Assembly (NCBI GenBank): GCA_038496675.1
Contig: CM076661.1
Coordinates: 10,460,046-10,524,045 of the forward strand
Direction: 5' to 3'
Source of the DNA: Rachycentron canadum
Taxonomy: Eukaryota > Chordata > Actinopteri > Carangiformes > Rachycentridae
DNA length: 64,000 bases
This document shows, piece after piece, positions 26,098-39,900 of the stretch (position 1 is its first letter; every line of letters begins with the position of its first letter). The notes under the pieces were generated by a model. The model was given only the letters and a program-made list of their open reading frames with translations. It was not told the DNA's origin and did no database searches. Position numbers and translations under genes: made by a program.

Positions 26098-27832
26098 TTC
26101 AGCATCTGGCATTTTTGTGGCCATTTGATACCAGTCTGTTTCAGCGCTGGGCTTTCTGAATGGCCAGAAAAAAAGAAGAAAAAAAAAATCCAAAACCTGA
26201 CATCCACGCTATTAACCTCCAGAGACAAGACAAAGAAATACAACACGTCAAATATGAAGAAATCTAGTAGACCTCCTCAGTTAAAACAATGGTACTGACT
26301 GGAAGATATTTTCCAACTTTAAACAACTTCCTCACTGAGAAGTGTACAATATACATGACCCGCAACCAGACAACTGAATTCAGGAATGGAAGCAACAAAC
26401 ATGCCACACCTTTAAATACATTTTTGAGATTTTTGGTAGCTCTCATCAAATAATATCTGTATTAATCGTGTCAGTAATGTTAATAACTACCGAGGTTACC
26501 AGATCTTAAGTTTGATAATAAATTAAATCTTTTCTTAATGAGGATTATAAAATCTTTATAGCAAACAATACCAATATACCTTCATGCTCTTTAAAAAGAA
26601 ACATAATTAGGAGGTCCTAAGTTATTATTGGCTGCCAGAAACCAGTGAGTGGAGTTTTTAAACACACAAAAGGTGTGTGACAGTTTCCATCTGTGCCTCC
26701 TCTCACAGTAAAAAAATTTTTTAAAATGATCATCTGATTATATTTCCTTTACACAGATAGTCATCCCTATTCATTTTACAGTATATATAACCCAACACTC
26801 ACCTTGAACATCACACAGCCGTGCTCTCAGTCTTTCTACTCAGCATGTAGCCATTATGTACATGTTATAAAGCCCAGTACACTGCAACTTAGGTAGCAAA
26901 TACATACAAGTTTCATTCAGGTTCATCCTCGTTTACTAAACTCAAACTCAGTGAGTACCATTGTTTGAACTGTCTAGGCATCACTATGGTCTGGTTTTCA
27001 AATATTGCCGATGAACATAAGGAAGCAAGCATATAAAAGAGCGGCATATGGCACAAAACAATTAAACTGAAAGTGTCAGATGTCCACAGGACAACTTCCT
27101 CTTTCCTTGCCATCTTTCCTGGACGTTGCAAGGCTAAGGACAGGCCTCAGTTTGGTCTTAAGTGTGCTAAAAACTAAAACAAAAATACAAACACCAGTGA
27201 CCAGAAACAAAGGCAAGTGTCCCTGTTAAAGTCACAGATAAAAACATGAAACAAAACAAACATAAAGAGCACAACAGTCTTGGCACTGATAAGATGTCCA
27301 TTAGATTGAGCAAAAATTAAAGAAAACATACAACGGATGACAGGAAAGTCTTGTCTTTCATTTGACCAACGGGTTCTGTTTTTGTTCCCTTTGACAGAAA
27401 AGAAAACCAAGCAGAGACCAAGAGACGATCCTTAGACAGTGAGTCAGTCATTTCCTATGTAACCATGTCCAATCCTTTGTGAACAAGTTTGCAAGAAGGA
27501 ATGAAGGAACCAAGTGAGTGGAACCAAAGGGAAAGCAATGGGAGAACACACTGAATGTGGCAGGGATAAAAGACAAACACACTCCCGCTCCTCTTCAAAT
27601 AAAGAAAAAAACCTGAGAAAGCAGAAATTTGAGGGAGGTGAATACAGGACTTCTGCACTGGGGCAGTAGGAATGAAGGAGAACTAAGGATTCTGGGTAGA
27701 TTAATGGTGGGAGGAGGGATGAGAGCCCAGAGGTGGGTCGCCACTGTAATTCTGGCGCCTGGGCCAAGAGGATGTCCATGGCTGTCAAGGGTAGAAGGGG
27801 CAGTTGAACCAAGAGCCGGCAGGTGGCGGGAC

Positions 27833-27967
27833 CTAGAGTCCATCGTGGGTGGTCAACATGTCTTCAGCTCTGCGGTGGGACTCCAAGGCTTTTGTGGTGT
27901 AGATATCCTGAGGCAACTCAGATTTACGTCGCACCATAGGCCGCTCTTTCCGCTGGTCATGCTGCAA
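27833..27967 (-). CDS. ppp2r5c: ppp2r5c exon 16, terminal coding exon
   Basis: These 44 codons and TAG (27833-27835) encode residues 532-575. They hold RKERPMVRRKSELPQD, matching the basic, nuclear-signal-like tail of gamma (KKDRPLARRKSELPQD in human, from memory), then ALESHRRAEDM and the end THDGL. The human tail ends in SQDGR as I remember it, so the SQ dipeptide (an ATM-type site) is absent here. The acceptor is TTCTGACAG. Confidence 0.96.
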   Translation of the reverse strand: MQHDQRKERPMVRRKSELPQDIYTTKALESHRRAEDMLTTHDGL

Positions 27968-30900
27968 CTGTCAGAAGGAAGACAAAAGATGAAACTTAGG
28001 CTTATTGGTAACATTTTGTCATCATCATCTTCTGTCAACATGTCAAATTGTTCCTATTCTGATCTTTATCTTTGTGATGAAACACAACAACAGCTGGAGT
28101 GCAATTCAGTTAGAGGCCTACGTCAAAATCTAATGAACAGAAGAGAACAAAGACTGATGGAGTGAAAGCATGGTGTACTGAGCTATAACATTAAAACAAC
28201 AACAACCTGAAATGAAATACACAACATGAGACAGTAAATCTATGGAGCACCAAAGTGTTCAATATAAAATGAAAAGAAATATTTTACACATTCAAATTTT
28301 ATTTCACTGTAGAATTTCTTTTTTGGTGACACTTTTGATTTCACGTCACCTTTTATTATTTCATAATGACAGTTTTCCCAATAGTGATGTCACCAGTTAT
28401 TATACAATTTTTTATTAAATAACATTTTACACTAATAACTGTTCAAAAATGTATTGTCAATATCATTATTATGTAATTATTAGTTAATTGATTCAGATTG
28501 TTTATATTTTTTTATTTCACAATTATTTATGTATACAATACTGAACACTTTGGACTCCTTACTACTTAGAAATCATGCAAGGAAGAGTAAACATTAAACA
28601 GAAAGCCCTTGATTCCAGTGTTTAGTCAACAATTATTTGTTCCTGCATTTTTTTTTGAAGTAGGTTCATTTAAAAAAAGGAAAGAAAAAAAAGAAAAGAA
28701 AAACAAAGATTATATTTTTTTTTACAAAGTATAATTACTGCAGAGCAAGTAGCTTCAGCTAGAAGACTTTGCAAGCTTTGCCAATGCACAAATCTATCAA
28801 TGTATGGAGTGATTGTAAGAGGAAAGATGAACAGAGACAGAGAGAAAGTCAGGTTTACCTGAGTCGCGCCCTCCTCAACTGTCTTTTTTAACCTCTGAAC
28901 ATCTTCTATCAAAGGGACATCCGTCTCCATTGCTACAGGACTATTGAGGTCAGAGGAATCAACATACATAGAGAACTATGTTGAAAAGAAAAGGAAACAA
29001 AAACAAGAAGGAAAAAAAAAACAAACACAAAAAGGATGGAGAAAAGACTTTAAGTCGCATGCAAAGTAGAATGAATCAAGAGGCTCTGATCAAATTAAAA
29101 TAAGCAACTCTGATCTATTATATCATCATTATCAGGGTAATGTGCTTTAGTTCAGGTGATACATTATCATTAGTGAAGAAAAAGCCACTTGTGTTTCAAA
29201 TAATGTTAAGAGGCCGTAATGTAAATCCAAATCTAATCTTTTATCTCTTTGAATTGAATATGTTGTTGTAGAAGAATTATCCAACATTTTTCCAATTAGC
29301 TAATAGCTGTTGTGCTATACTAGGCTAAGCTAACAGGTTGGTAGCTGTAGTTTCATATTTACTGTCCAGACATGGGAGTGATATTAAGCTGCTTATTGAA
29401 CAGTAAACAAGGTGAATAAGTGTATTCCTTTAAATGTTGAACTGTTTCTTGAATACATGTCAATGTAATGGGAATATCAGTTTGAGAAAGAAATAGATAA
29501 AGCAAGTTACTCTTGAGTCTTTCAGGGATCCTGCCATATCACAAATGCCATGCACCACAACTAAGCACAGGTTTAGAGCATTCGTCAACATGTTTCCATC
29601 CTTACCAGGAGAGTAATTTGGAAATCATTAACTACCAACAGAGTCTAAGCAAACCTGAATGGGATAAGATGGAAAGGGAACTACAATTCAGCAACAGGCA
29701 AGACAAGACACTTACTTCATATATTATAGTCCCACACACACCCACACCCACCCACCCACCCACACACACACAGTTAGGTAGCAAGGGGAAAAGGATTGCA
29801 CACACTGCGCACCTGTGGATTTGACTTGGCGAGGTTCTCGATCTTGATCCAAGCCTCTTCGCGTTCTTTTGACTTCGCCTTCTCTCTGTTGAGCAAAGCA
29901 CCAAACCTCCTGTCATTGATCTGTTCCACTCCACCGATTAAAACGTGAAATCCAACACAACAATTCAGCTGCAGCCTTAAAGGTCGACTGCAATTATGTG
30001 TCACTCAGACATCATGTTTAAAAAAGATTTAATTGAGTGGGAGAGGAATCTGTCTGTGATGCTGCCTACTTGTTTTTCTCAGCCCTGAACTGCTGTGTGC
30101 AATCGTCAAACAGCTTCTGATTCATCTCCATGAAAAGCTTCAAAGCGTTGTAGATGAGGCCATGGATGGTCCTGTGGAGACACACACAGTTGGAGTCAAA
30201 TTTGTAAAAACCCAAGCAACATTACTGTAATGGCCAGTTTAACCCTTGAGTCGAAATAAAAAAAATCTGTGGTGATGGGTGTGTAAATAAAAAGCAGTTA
30301 TTGGTTATGTGAAACAACCTTTTAGAAATTCATGATGATAAATAGATCAGATAAATTGCTTACACGACATGCATGAAGTTACATTTTGTGACACATAGTG
30401 ACATCTACACATTTGAGATGTCACTATGTGAGCTGTTTTGTCAGGCATTGTGTTAGACTGGTGTTACATGCAGCATGAAGTAGATATGGTTTGTTAAAGG
30501 TCATTAGCACAGCCTGCGTGGAGATGCTAAATTCAAATACTTACTTGTTCCAGTGGGTCTTTGAGTTGCGGTACAGAGCGGGGAACATTATTGGCAGAAT
30601 CTTTGCTGCGTTGTCGCTAATCAGACTCATGATGTACTCATTGTTCCAGTAATACAGAGCTCTTTCTGCCACCTACAGGAAGCAATACAGCACCTCAGTC
30701 TGTTAAGGCACCCGAATAACTTAAAATTTACTGAGTAATGACGAAAATGTAATTTAAATGTAAATACCCATGATTTACCTGGAAGTGGGGGCTGGAGACA
30801 CACTTGGCCAGCTGTCTGAACAGAGGCTCCTGAACCTTAACAAACTCAGAGGGCTCGATGACGTCCAGGATTTCCTCCAGCTCGTTGAGAAACATTACTT

Positions 30901-33900
30901 CCTTGGGACTGTGAGTCTTTGGCCAGTACTTCAGTAGAGCCATTACCACCTGTCGGGATGGTAAAGAGGGATAACGATAATGCCGAATAACAGGTTGGAT
31001 AAAGGGAGAGGAGTTTTTGGGCTATCAGAAAAAAAAAAAAAAAAAATCTAGGCAGGAGATTAATTTAGGAATATATAATCTTGCAATACACGCCCAAAAA
31101 AAGGCCAAACACAAGCCGTAAATTTCCCAATGTACTTGAGCCTCAAATGAGGAGCCTAAGCATAAAATATTAGGCAAAGAAATGGAAAGGGTTTGGAAAT
31201 GGAAGGTGTTTTTTGTCACATACCGGCTCAGTCAGAGTGCTGTCCTTTTCCAAAAACTGCACCACGCAGTAAGCCAGCTGTAAAACACAAACAAATAGAA
31301 ATCATTAGTCTGTCAAAACACATGAATTTACACACATGAAAACTATAAGATAACACGACATGGGACAAGGGATGCCTGGGGCACAGACAGGCTGGAACAT
31401 GCAAGAAAAAAGAAACAAAAAAAAAACTGCACAAGCTGAGGAGTGTACTTAAAGCAGGTTCGGACAAGAATATTGAATATATGGGGTAAATAATGTATAG
31501 CTATATCTCTTTTCCAAACAGCTTCATTGTTAAAAGAAAAGTGCCTTATATTGTGCTCAACAAACTTACCTGTGGATGGTAGACACTGAGTGATTTCACT
31601 TTGTGCAGAGGCAATAAAACCTTCAACAGGAAAATTTTGTGCTCTTCTTTTAGTGGTAAGGCAAATCCATTGATTATGCTGAAGAACAAGGAGGATAATC
31701 AAAACAATTAAAAGGAAAAAAAACAAAACTGTAGCATGATTAAATGGATGATAAGGAATTGTGTAATAATTATTTCATTAGTAAGAAATGAACTAGAGCA
31801 ACTGATTATGATATAAAAGTAGCACAAAATACACAAAGGAATTACAGCTGCATTCAAAGAAACCTGTAACTTTAGTTAAGGCTCAAACCTTCCAAGTATT
31901 TCCAGTAGTTCAGCTATACCATTATGGTGCTCTGTCTCATAGATAAACCTGTGAAAACAAACAGGAACTGGTTTTAGTGGCAAAGCAGATATTGACCAAT
32001 TATCTTTGTACACATGATTCAAAACAAACAGAGCAGCGGGAGGACTGCACCGACCTATAGAAAATGTTATTGATCTGTTTTCTGATGTATGCTCTCAGCC
32101 CCAGGAACTTTCCATAGATCCTGTGGAGGGTGGTTTTGAGGAAGTCTCTCTCTCTAGGATCCTCACTGTCAAATAGTTCTAGGAGCTGCAATGCAAGAAA
32201 AGCAAAATGTTACCACAATGACAGTAACCGTGTAAACTGTCTTCTAATTTTATTGAGTTTTTTATTCTGTTATACACTTAAACTTTGCCAAAATACTATT
32301 TCCTACCTGCATAACAAATTTCTGGTCGATGTATTTCTTCGCTATGTTCGGCTGAAAGTCGGGCGATTCTAAAAACCTAAGGAAAAATTCATAGACCAGC
32401 TGCAACAGAACAAAACAAGACAAAAAGAAAGGAAGAAAGAATTAATGTTGGGCAAGAATTAATGTGAAATTAAGGCAAAGTGTGGATATATAATCAAGTA
32501 TATGTTTTTCAAGCCATTTTGTATGCTTTAGTCTTGGATGTGCAGCTATATGGTTATTGCTGGCTGTTAGTTTTTTTCTTTTTATTACATGTTCCACATG
32601 CTCCAAGGCTGAGAGTAGCCATTTATAAACCTCACACTGTTTTGCACATAATTCAAATATGAAAATGTTAACCTGGAGGTGTGGCCATGCTGCTTCAAGT
32701 GTTGGCTCATCTTCTTCTGGATCAAACTCCGCACCAGTTGGGTTGGATGATGGAGGCAATGTTCTGAACATATTCACCGCAAACTGAAAAAGGAGAGATG
32801 AAAATAATACCCTGAATGTTTGTTGACCCGAACAAAATTCTATTCATGTAAACTTCCTTTTGTTTTAATAACCCAGGTTAGGTTAGGATAGGTTACAAAA
32901 AAATTGTTTTTTTTTTTCCCTCACTTAAAACAAATAGCGAGACCTGGATTTCCTGTCGGAAGTTTCCCACACGTGAATAAATGTAGACTGACATCACATA
33001 TGATTAAACCAACAGTGAAACCACATCAAACCACTGTGTCTTGAGTTTGACTCCGACTGATATTTCAGTTTTCAGTATTCAAAAATGCCTGTTAAATTTC
33101 AACCTACTTAAGTAAAGTAAGTAAAGTAAAAGCAGCATCTCTGTTACCAAGATGCACAGCCTCCTTTGGATAAAGTCTTCACACAGTCTGAAACACACGG
33201 AGTCAGTTAAAAGCCAGAGCCAGTCACATACTAGATGCACTTGCTTGTGGAGAGTTTGCTTAAAGGTTGATTATAAATATTGGCATCATCTGAGGAGTAT
33301 AGCTAATTTATTCAGCTCCAAGTCTCAGAGTTTAATGATTAGAAACACATGGTTGGACCACATTTCATGATTTGGTTTTTCTTGTTTCATCAAAGCTCAG
33401 AGGGAAAAAACAAAAGGGGGAAAAAAAAAAAGCAGAAATGTCTCAGTGTTTATGAAATGTCGATTCTTAGGTATTCTAAATTCTTTTTAGGTTAATGTTA
33501 ACTTTGCAACTGGCCTCCAAGGGTTTGGCCCACAATAATCCAAGTGTGTTGTGTTTCTGGTCTCTCACAGTGTCAACTGACTCCCCTGTGGGCTGCTGTT
33601 CCCTGCCAGGCAGATCATGGGACACTGCAGGTGGCCTACTAAAACACTGGGAGCCTTGTTTGAAAAAACAAGCTACAAGGTAGATAGACTGTCCAGGCTG
33701 TACTGCACTTTAACCCAGAACAGGCTGCAGAGATGACTGTGCATTAACTCCACAATAGAACCTGTAAATGGAAATGTCATATTGTGATTAAAGCAATGCT
33801 GCTGTTGGATTTGATAATGAAAAGATAATAGTGGCGAGGGAGAAGCATGTTTATCACACTGTTTAGTTGTTGTAAATAAAAGTTAAAGCAATGATTCCAA

Positions 33901-36900
33901 ACAAACCACTATAGCTTCATCTGAAAAAGTAAAATGATTCGCTCCTTGCACCAGTGGAAAGTAATTTTTTTGGGAAAGACCCTCCTTATATGAAAAAGCT
34001 TTCATGCACCGAGTGGAGGTGGAATCGAAGTGGGGGAATTTTTATTTCTATGCATGAAATCCTGCAGATCATTTAATTAAGATCTTAGTAAATAAAATGA
34101 CCTAAAACATTCCACAAGTTTAATTTATATTCTAAATGGCAATGGCAGACTTTGTTATACACTGACTTGTGTGCAGAAATTATTTGGAGAAAAGCAAACA
34201 AAGGCTGTTAAAAGATGATCAAGTTCAGAGCAGTAACTAATAATTGTCACAATTGATTAAACCTGGTAATAATCTGGTGAGCCTGAGTACACCCTGGACA
34301 GGTTGTCAGTTTATCACAGGGCTGACACCAAGAGAGGTCAATTTGGAGATTTAAAAAAAGAGAAATATTAGAAATATAAAAGAAATATTAGAAATTGATA
34401 TAATTTCCCAGAGCCCAAGGGAAAAGTCATCATATCACTTCTTTTTTTCAGTTAGTTTAGATATTTAGTTGACTAATGTGATGAAGAAAATCACCAAATG
34501 CTGTGTGCATTTGGTGATTTTCTTTGAGAAGCAAATCTTTGGCATTTTTGCTTGCTCACTTATTGAACACATTGCAAAAAAGGCAACTGAATAGATTATC
34601 TGCAGTGAGTACCTCAGAAAAAGCCCCATCAAAACCTCACATCCCAAACAAACATTAGCAGGGACACAAACACACTCTTTCTCTGTCCTGCAGCAACAGT
34701 CTGCCCCTATTCTCAGCCCAGGTTTCACCCTCATCTTCAGCTTTTAATGCAAACTTAACCCGCCTTCAAGCGTTACTGACCATGTGCACCACCTCCGGGT
34801 AGATGGGCTCTGTGATGACATTCCTGTTGTGGGTGATGTACTCCACCATTTCACTCAGTGCCGCCCGCTTCACTTCCTTCCATTTCAGGTCGCTCAGCGG
34901 GTCAGACAGGAAGTCAAAAAGAACGCAGCACTGTCGTAGCTTCTGGATGAAGAGCTTCTCCTGCTCCGCAGGGGCCACATCTAAAACGGAGATAGAAGAA
35001 GAAAAAAAGAGGTGGGTGAATGGAAAACAAGAGGAATGAGTCCAGGGACAACTGAGGGAGAGATGAAGGCAAAGCACAGCTACAAAGTGGTGATGAAATG
35101 TTGCGGTAGAGAATTTTTGAGACTGGAGCTATGCTCAAAGAGTGAGAGGTCACAAGAGTAACAAAGAGGCAGTTTAACTGACAGTTTGTCAAGGATGACA
35201 GTTAAAGCAGCAATGTGATGAAAAAAAAAAGAGTAACAGGAGGTAGCCACAGAGTCATTTTTGCACTGGCAAATAAAGTCATATTGACTTAAGTGCATTG
35301 AGAGAAAGGCTGAGATGGTTAGAGCCCAGGGGGGATAAAACACAGGATGGAGGGAATGGAGGATGATGGATTTGGGAACTAGGTAGATGGTCACATTCAC
35401 ATGCTGAGAAATATATGAAAACCTAGCTATTTAAGTCTGTCATTATATTTATCCATGGTGATTTGAGGATTTCCTTTTTCAATTCATTTCCTCCCAAGCA
35501 CTAAAGTGCACAGGCTTGTAAACAAACAATATCTGCAAGTCAACACTTCACGCATGACAACATAAATAAGAAACCACCATTACTAAATTCCTACCTGCTC
35601 GTGTGGTGCAGTAATAACACACAGCGACACCATAATTACGTAGTTATGTGACAGAACTTTGATGTAGCTTGTTTCTCTTTCTTCTTTGCTTGTTGTCTTT
35701 GCTTGTCACAATTGCGGAAATGTCTTTGCTGTCCCTAAAGTACCCAATTAATTGCTATTATGGCACATCCAATTTAATTTGGCATCTGTACAACTAAAAC
35801 ACACAATGCTGTCACTTTGACAAGCGTTTAAAAACACTGCGGTTCAAAAGTTTAGGGAAGGGAAAAAACAGAGTCGGTGCCACCTTTGGCAATAAAGTTC
35901 TTTCTGCAAGATGCAAATACAGATTTATCATCCATAGTTAGAATGACATTTCACAATAGACCCTACATCCCTTTATAGATTAGATAAAGTGTCGTGTTTT
36001 TATAGAGATAACTATCTCAAATGCTTTGCACCATTAACTTTTCACTCGGGATACAGAAGGGTCCCTTCCCTGACCAACTGAGGGAAGTTTGATTCCCTGT
36101 TACCCCACCTGGAGCTGTAATAAAAAAAAAAAAAAAGGCAAATGCATGATGTCACAGTATCCCTTCAGTTGTGGGCTAATGTAACTTACAGATGCAGCTG
36201 TGTGCACTGCTGATAAGAAGATAAGTCTGTCCGATCACCATGCTCTCATGTAGCAGCCAGCGATCTTATGATGCATCGACAAAACAGGCATAAATGTTTA
36301 TTTGCTAAACTCATATTTATGCTTTCACTCATGTCTCTCCGTGTAAGGTATGTTCTGTATTTGAGGGTTAGGTTATGTTTAGGTTGCCTACACACATGCA
36401 TACAGAAGAAGACACCTACAGTGGCTTTACACTGAAAATTTTCTGTAATCTACTGTATATAATAACATTATTCTTGGTTACCTACAGAAGGTGTAAGACC
36501 TTGAAGTGAGAAAATATATCATGTCACATGAAAATCAAACAAAGCACAGAATAACCACCATCTATGGTGTAAAAACCCTAGAAATCATTTACATGCAGTC
36601 AAGACTGATCTTTGTATTCCCCATAATTACCAATCAGTAAAGGGTGTGGCATTAACAGTGGGCTAGCACTGAGGCTCAGAGGCTGTTGGCACACGAGGAG
36701 GATGTTGAAGCCATGGGTTAACCAAATTAGATTAGTTACATCCAGATGACTGACAAATTAAAGGAAAAACCTGAATAAATGAGTGGAAAAACATAATGAA
36801 TGCAGATGCTTCCACACACACTGCATGGTACAGTGAAGCAATTAACATCCAGTCATGCTCTGTGGCATATATAAAAATGGTGAACAGGCCCAATGGAAAA

Positions 36901-39900
36901 GATCTAAGTGACTTTGAAAGAGGGTTCATTGTTGGGGCATGGACGGCAGCAGATTCAGTCACAAAACTGCTCAACGGTCTAGTGTTTCAATTGGAACAAT
37001 GACTGAAGTGACATCTGCATTTAGATGTACAGGAAAGGCGTCAGTAAATAAGTTCAGAAATTGTGGTTGACAGTGCATATTTGATGACCTGATGCTCACA
37101 CATTAGTGAAATGTGTAAGGACAAACAGACGAGGAAACCTTCCTCAGGTGACTGAGAATGTCAATGCAGGACTTGGTCAGACTGTGTCAGCAAGAAGCGC
37201 CTGTCGACAATTACATAGCGGGGGATATTATAGTAGGGTTGCAGTACATAAACCCTTCATTACAAAGATGAATGCACATTTGAAAAGTGAGTGGTGCAAA
37301 AACCAACCACTTGCACTACAGAGAAAAAAAGTGATATTATCAGATGAGTCATCTTTGAGCATATTCTCCACAAGTGGGCGAGTCCATGTGTGGCATACAT
37401 GAGAAAATGGTACAATACTTGACCCCTAATGTGAGAGGATCTGGTGACTCTATTATTCTCAAGGTGGGGGGGCATTTTGCTGGCATAGTTTGGGTTCACC
37501 TGCCTCCTTAAAGGGAGGGTTCATGACAAATCAATACAAAGTTGTTCTAAGTGATCATCTGAGTGATCACCTTTATCCCCCTCCTCCTGATGGCCGACAC
37601 CTTACTAAGACATTTCCTGTTGGTTTTTCCCTTAGTTTGTCACCCGTCTATACGTGGCATATGTCAAAGGATAAATGAAAGCAGATGAATTCCATTCTTC
37701 TTCTGTGACTGTACTGTAACCTGTAGGCTTAAGGCTTCCAATTACTGAGATAAGCTAATTAGGTTTGGAGACAAATGGTGACAAATGATTTATGATTTTT
37801 GCACACATGCTATATGATTGCAGAAAAAAATTCTTTATTGTGCCATGTTGCTGCTTTTCATCTTGTTTTAATTAGGCTGAAAGTAATAAGCAAATAAACA
37901 AACGGGCATAAATTTCTGCCAATTTAGTTGAGCAGGTGTGCAAGAAGAAGAAGGGAAAACTTGGTGCAAACACCTAAAGGGAAATAATAGGCAGCTAAAC
38001 CTATTTGCTCACGTCTTAATTTCAGTAAACATACTCAAAAGGGCGACAAAAGCCAGAATCTAGGGGGGTACACACACATCACAATACACAGAGGTGCCTG
38101 ACATTCTTGCAGAACAGGCAGATTCTAGGTAAGAAGAGAGAGATATCCTATTCAGACATAATGGAGACTTGGCTCGGACACACACGCACGCACACGCACG
38201 CACACCACACTTCTGCAGTGTCAGTTTTAAGTCGGCCAATTTATCTTGATGACAGTGAGAGGTTGGGAATTCCAGAGGAGAGAGGGTATGTGTGTGTGAG
38301 CTGCCATTATCGACCATTTCCATAAAGATTTGACGGCCAATGAGGCTGTCACTGTCCTAACGAGAAAACACGATGATTGCCAGTACTCCTGATTAAAAAC
38401 ACATAAGAGAGAGAGAGAGAGCGAGAGAGAGAAAGAGAACAACAGCAAGAAACAACAATAAGCAGAATTAAACTAGTGTTCATTTCTGTTCTCTCTCTGT
38501 GCACCATCTCCGTGCCTGCGCTGTAACATATTTTGTAAGTTGTGCTGGTTGCACTGGGACATGAAGCTGGACTGGAATGTGTTGCCATGCCTTGCACCCC
38601 TGACCGTGTCAGACTTGTGTTGCTCCTATTACATAAGTCTGTCTGCCTGCGTTATAAAGTTTCTGTACGCTCCTAAAATACCCAGCGGGTTGTTGTGTAA
38701 CAGATAAAGGCCCAGTGTTGAGATCTCAAAATTGATGTTAAGCACAATGTGACTTCTATTAATGTAACTAACAGGAGCCTTAGGAGAACAAGCATGCGCA
38801 CACAAGTATCGTGTTTTGGAGAGAACAGAAAAAGATTTATCTTAATGCCCCCCTGTACAAAACAAAGATAATAAATAACTGCAGTCACATTGGAGCAACA
38901 GTCTCTACTTTTCTCTGTAAATGGGTCAAATGAACAGCTGCTAGTCTGGAGTTAGAACTAGTTTGGAAATGAACTTTATCGACAACGTGTTATGATCAAT
39001 GTAAACATTGACTGATTACTATTTATAGATATGTAGAGGGACAGTGTGTTACATTTGCAAATGCATATAAGCTTTCATTCATTAAAACTGTTTTGGCTGA
39101 ATAGTATGCAAAACTTGACTTCCTGGATTGTGGCCCATTCATTGTTTTGAAATAGTCAAAGATATGCATTGCTGCCAGTCCAGATAGCTGCAATTTGCAG
39201 ACTCCTTTGACCAAGAATGGCGAGAAGTGATTGCAATACTTTGTTAAAATGAAGTCGTGCATCCCAAAAACCGACTGATTTCTTATCATGTAAAGATGGT
39301 TAAATACAGGAATGAATGCATCCATAACATGCTGAGGAAATGCTGGGATTCGGCGCCTGATTCAGAGACGGTCTGGGAATCTTGTGTCAAAACAGGTTAG
39401 GTGCAAATGCAAATCCACGCCTAACAACACTGAGGGGCTACCTACTAATTTGTAGTGTACTGTAGGTCAAGATCTAAAAAAATACTAAAACATGGATGAT
39501 GGTTTTCAAATGTATACCTGGTGTGAGACAAACAATCATTTACACATCCGTGTACAAATGTGAATATTTTATAGTAAAAGTAGTAGTTTCAGTTTTCTCA
39601 AATAAGAGAAGTGAAGTCACACATACAAATGCAATGTGCACTGTGAACTGCACATTTTACTGACCGTATCTAGGGTCAATCTGAAAAGATCTGGATATAG
39701 GACATTTGGTCTGAACAGGGTTTTAATGATAAGGACACACAATGAGAGGAAAGCGGCAGAGAGTCTGATTGTTCCCCAACACTGAGTTGTCATTCAAGGC
39801 AGTCGCCTCTGTGGCTCAATAGAGTGTAATCAATAATTGCCAGAGGCTTCATCTAACGCTGGGCTGCACCCGAGTACAGTGGTAACAGGCTGGGCCTTTC

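Larger units (their letters stand above)
25585..27832 (-). other. ppp2r5c: Probable 3' UTR of ppp2r5c
   Basis: This stretch after the TAG has no splice-compatible coding segment and ends near an AATAAA followed by a U-rich region on the transcribed strand. The length, about 2.2 kb, is ordinary for this gene family. The boundary is inferred from poly(A) signals only. Confidence 0.5.

Noticed and set aside
27629..28165. 178-codon plus-strand open frame, the longest in the window
   Set aside because: It runs antisense across the last ppp2r5c coding exon and its flanks; the exon's codon structure on the minus strand explains the absence of stops. No domain is recognisable.
30830..30845. VQ in place of the human gamma IM at residues 373-374
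   Set aside because: Gln is normal at this place in other B56 paralogues, so it is not a functional oddity.
36050..36135. tRNA-like segment followed by poly(A)
   Set aside because: No folding tRNA; could be a SINE, but the family could not be assigned, so it is not listed as a tRNA gene.
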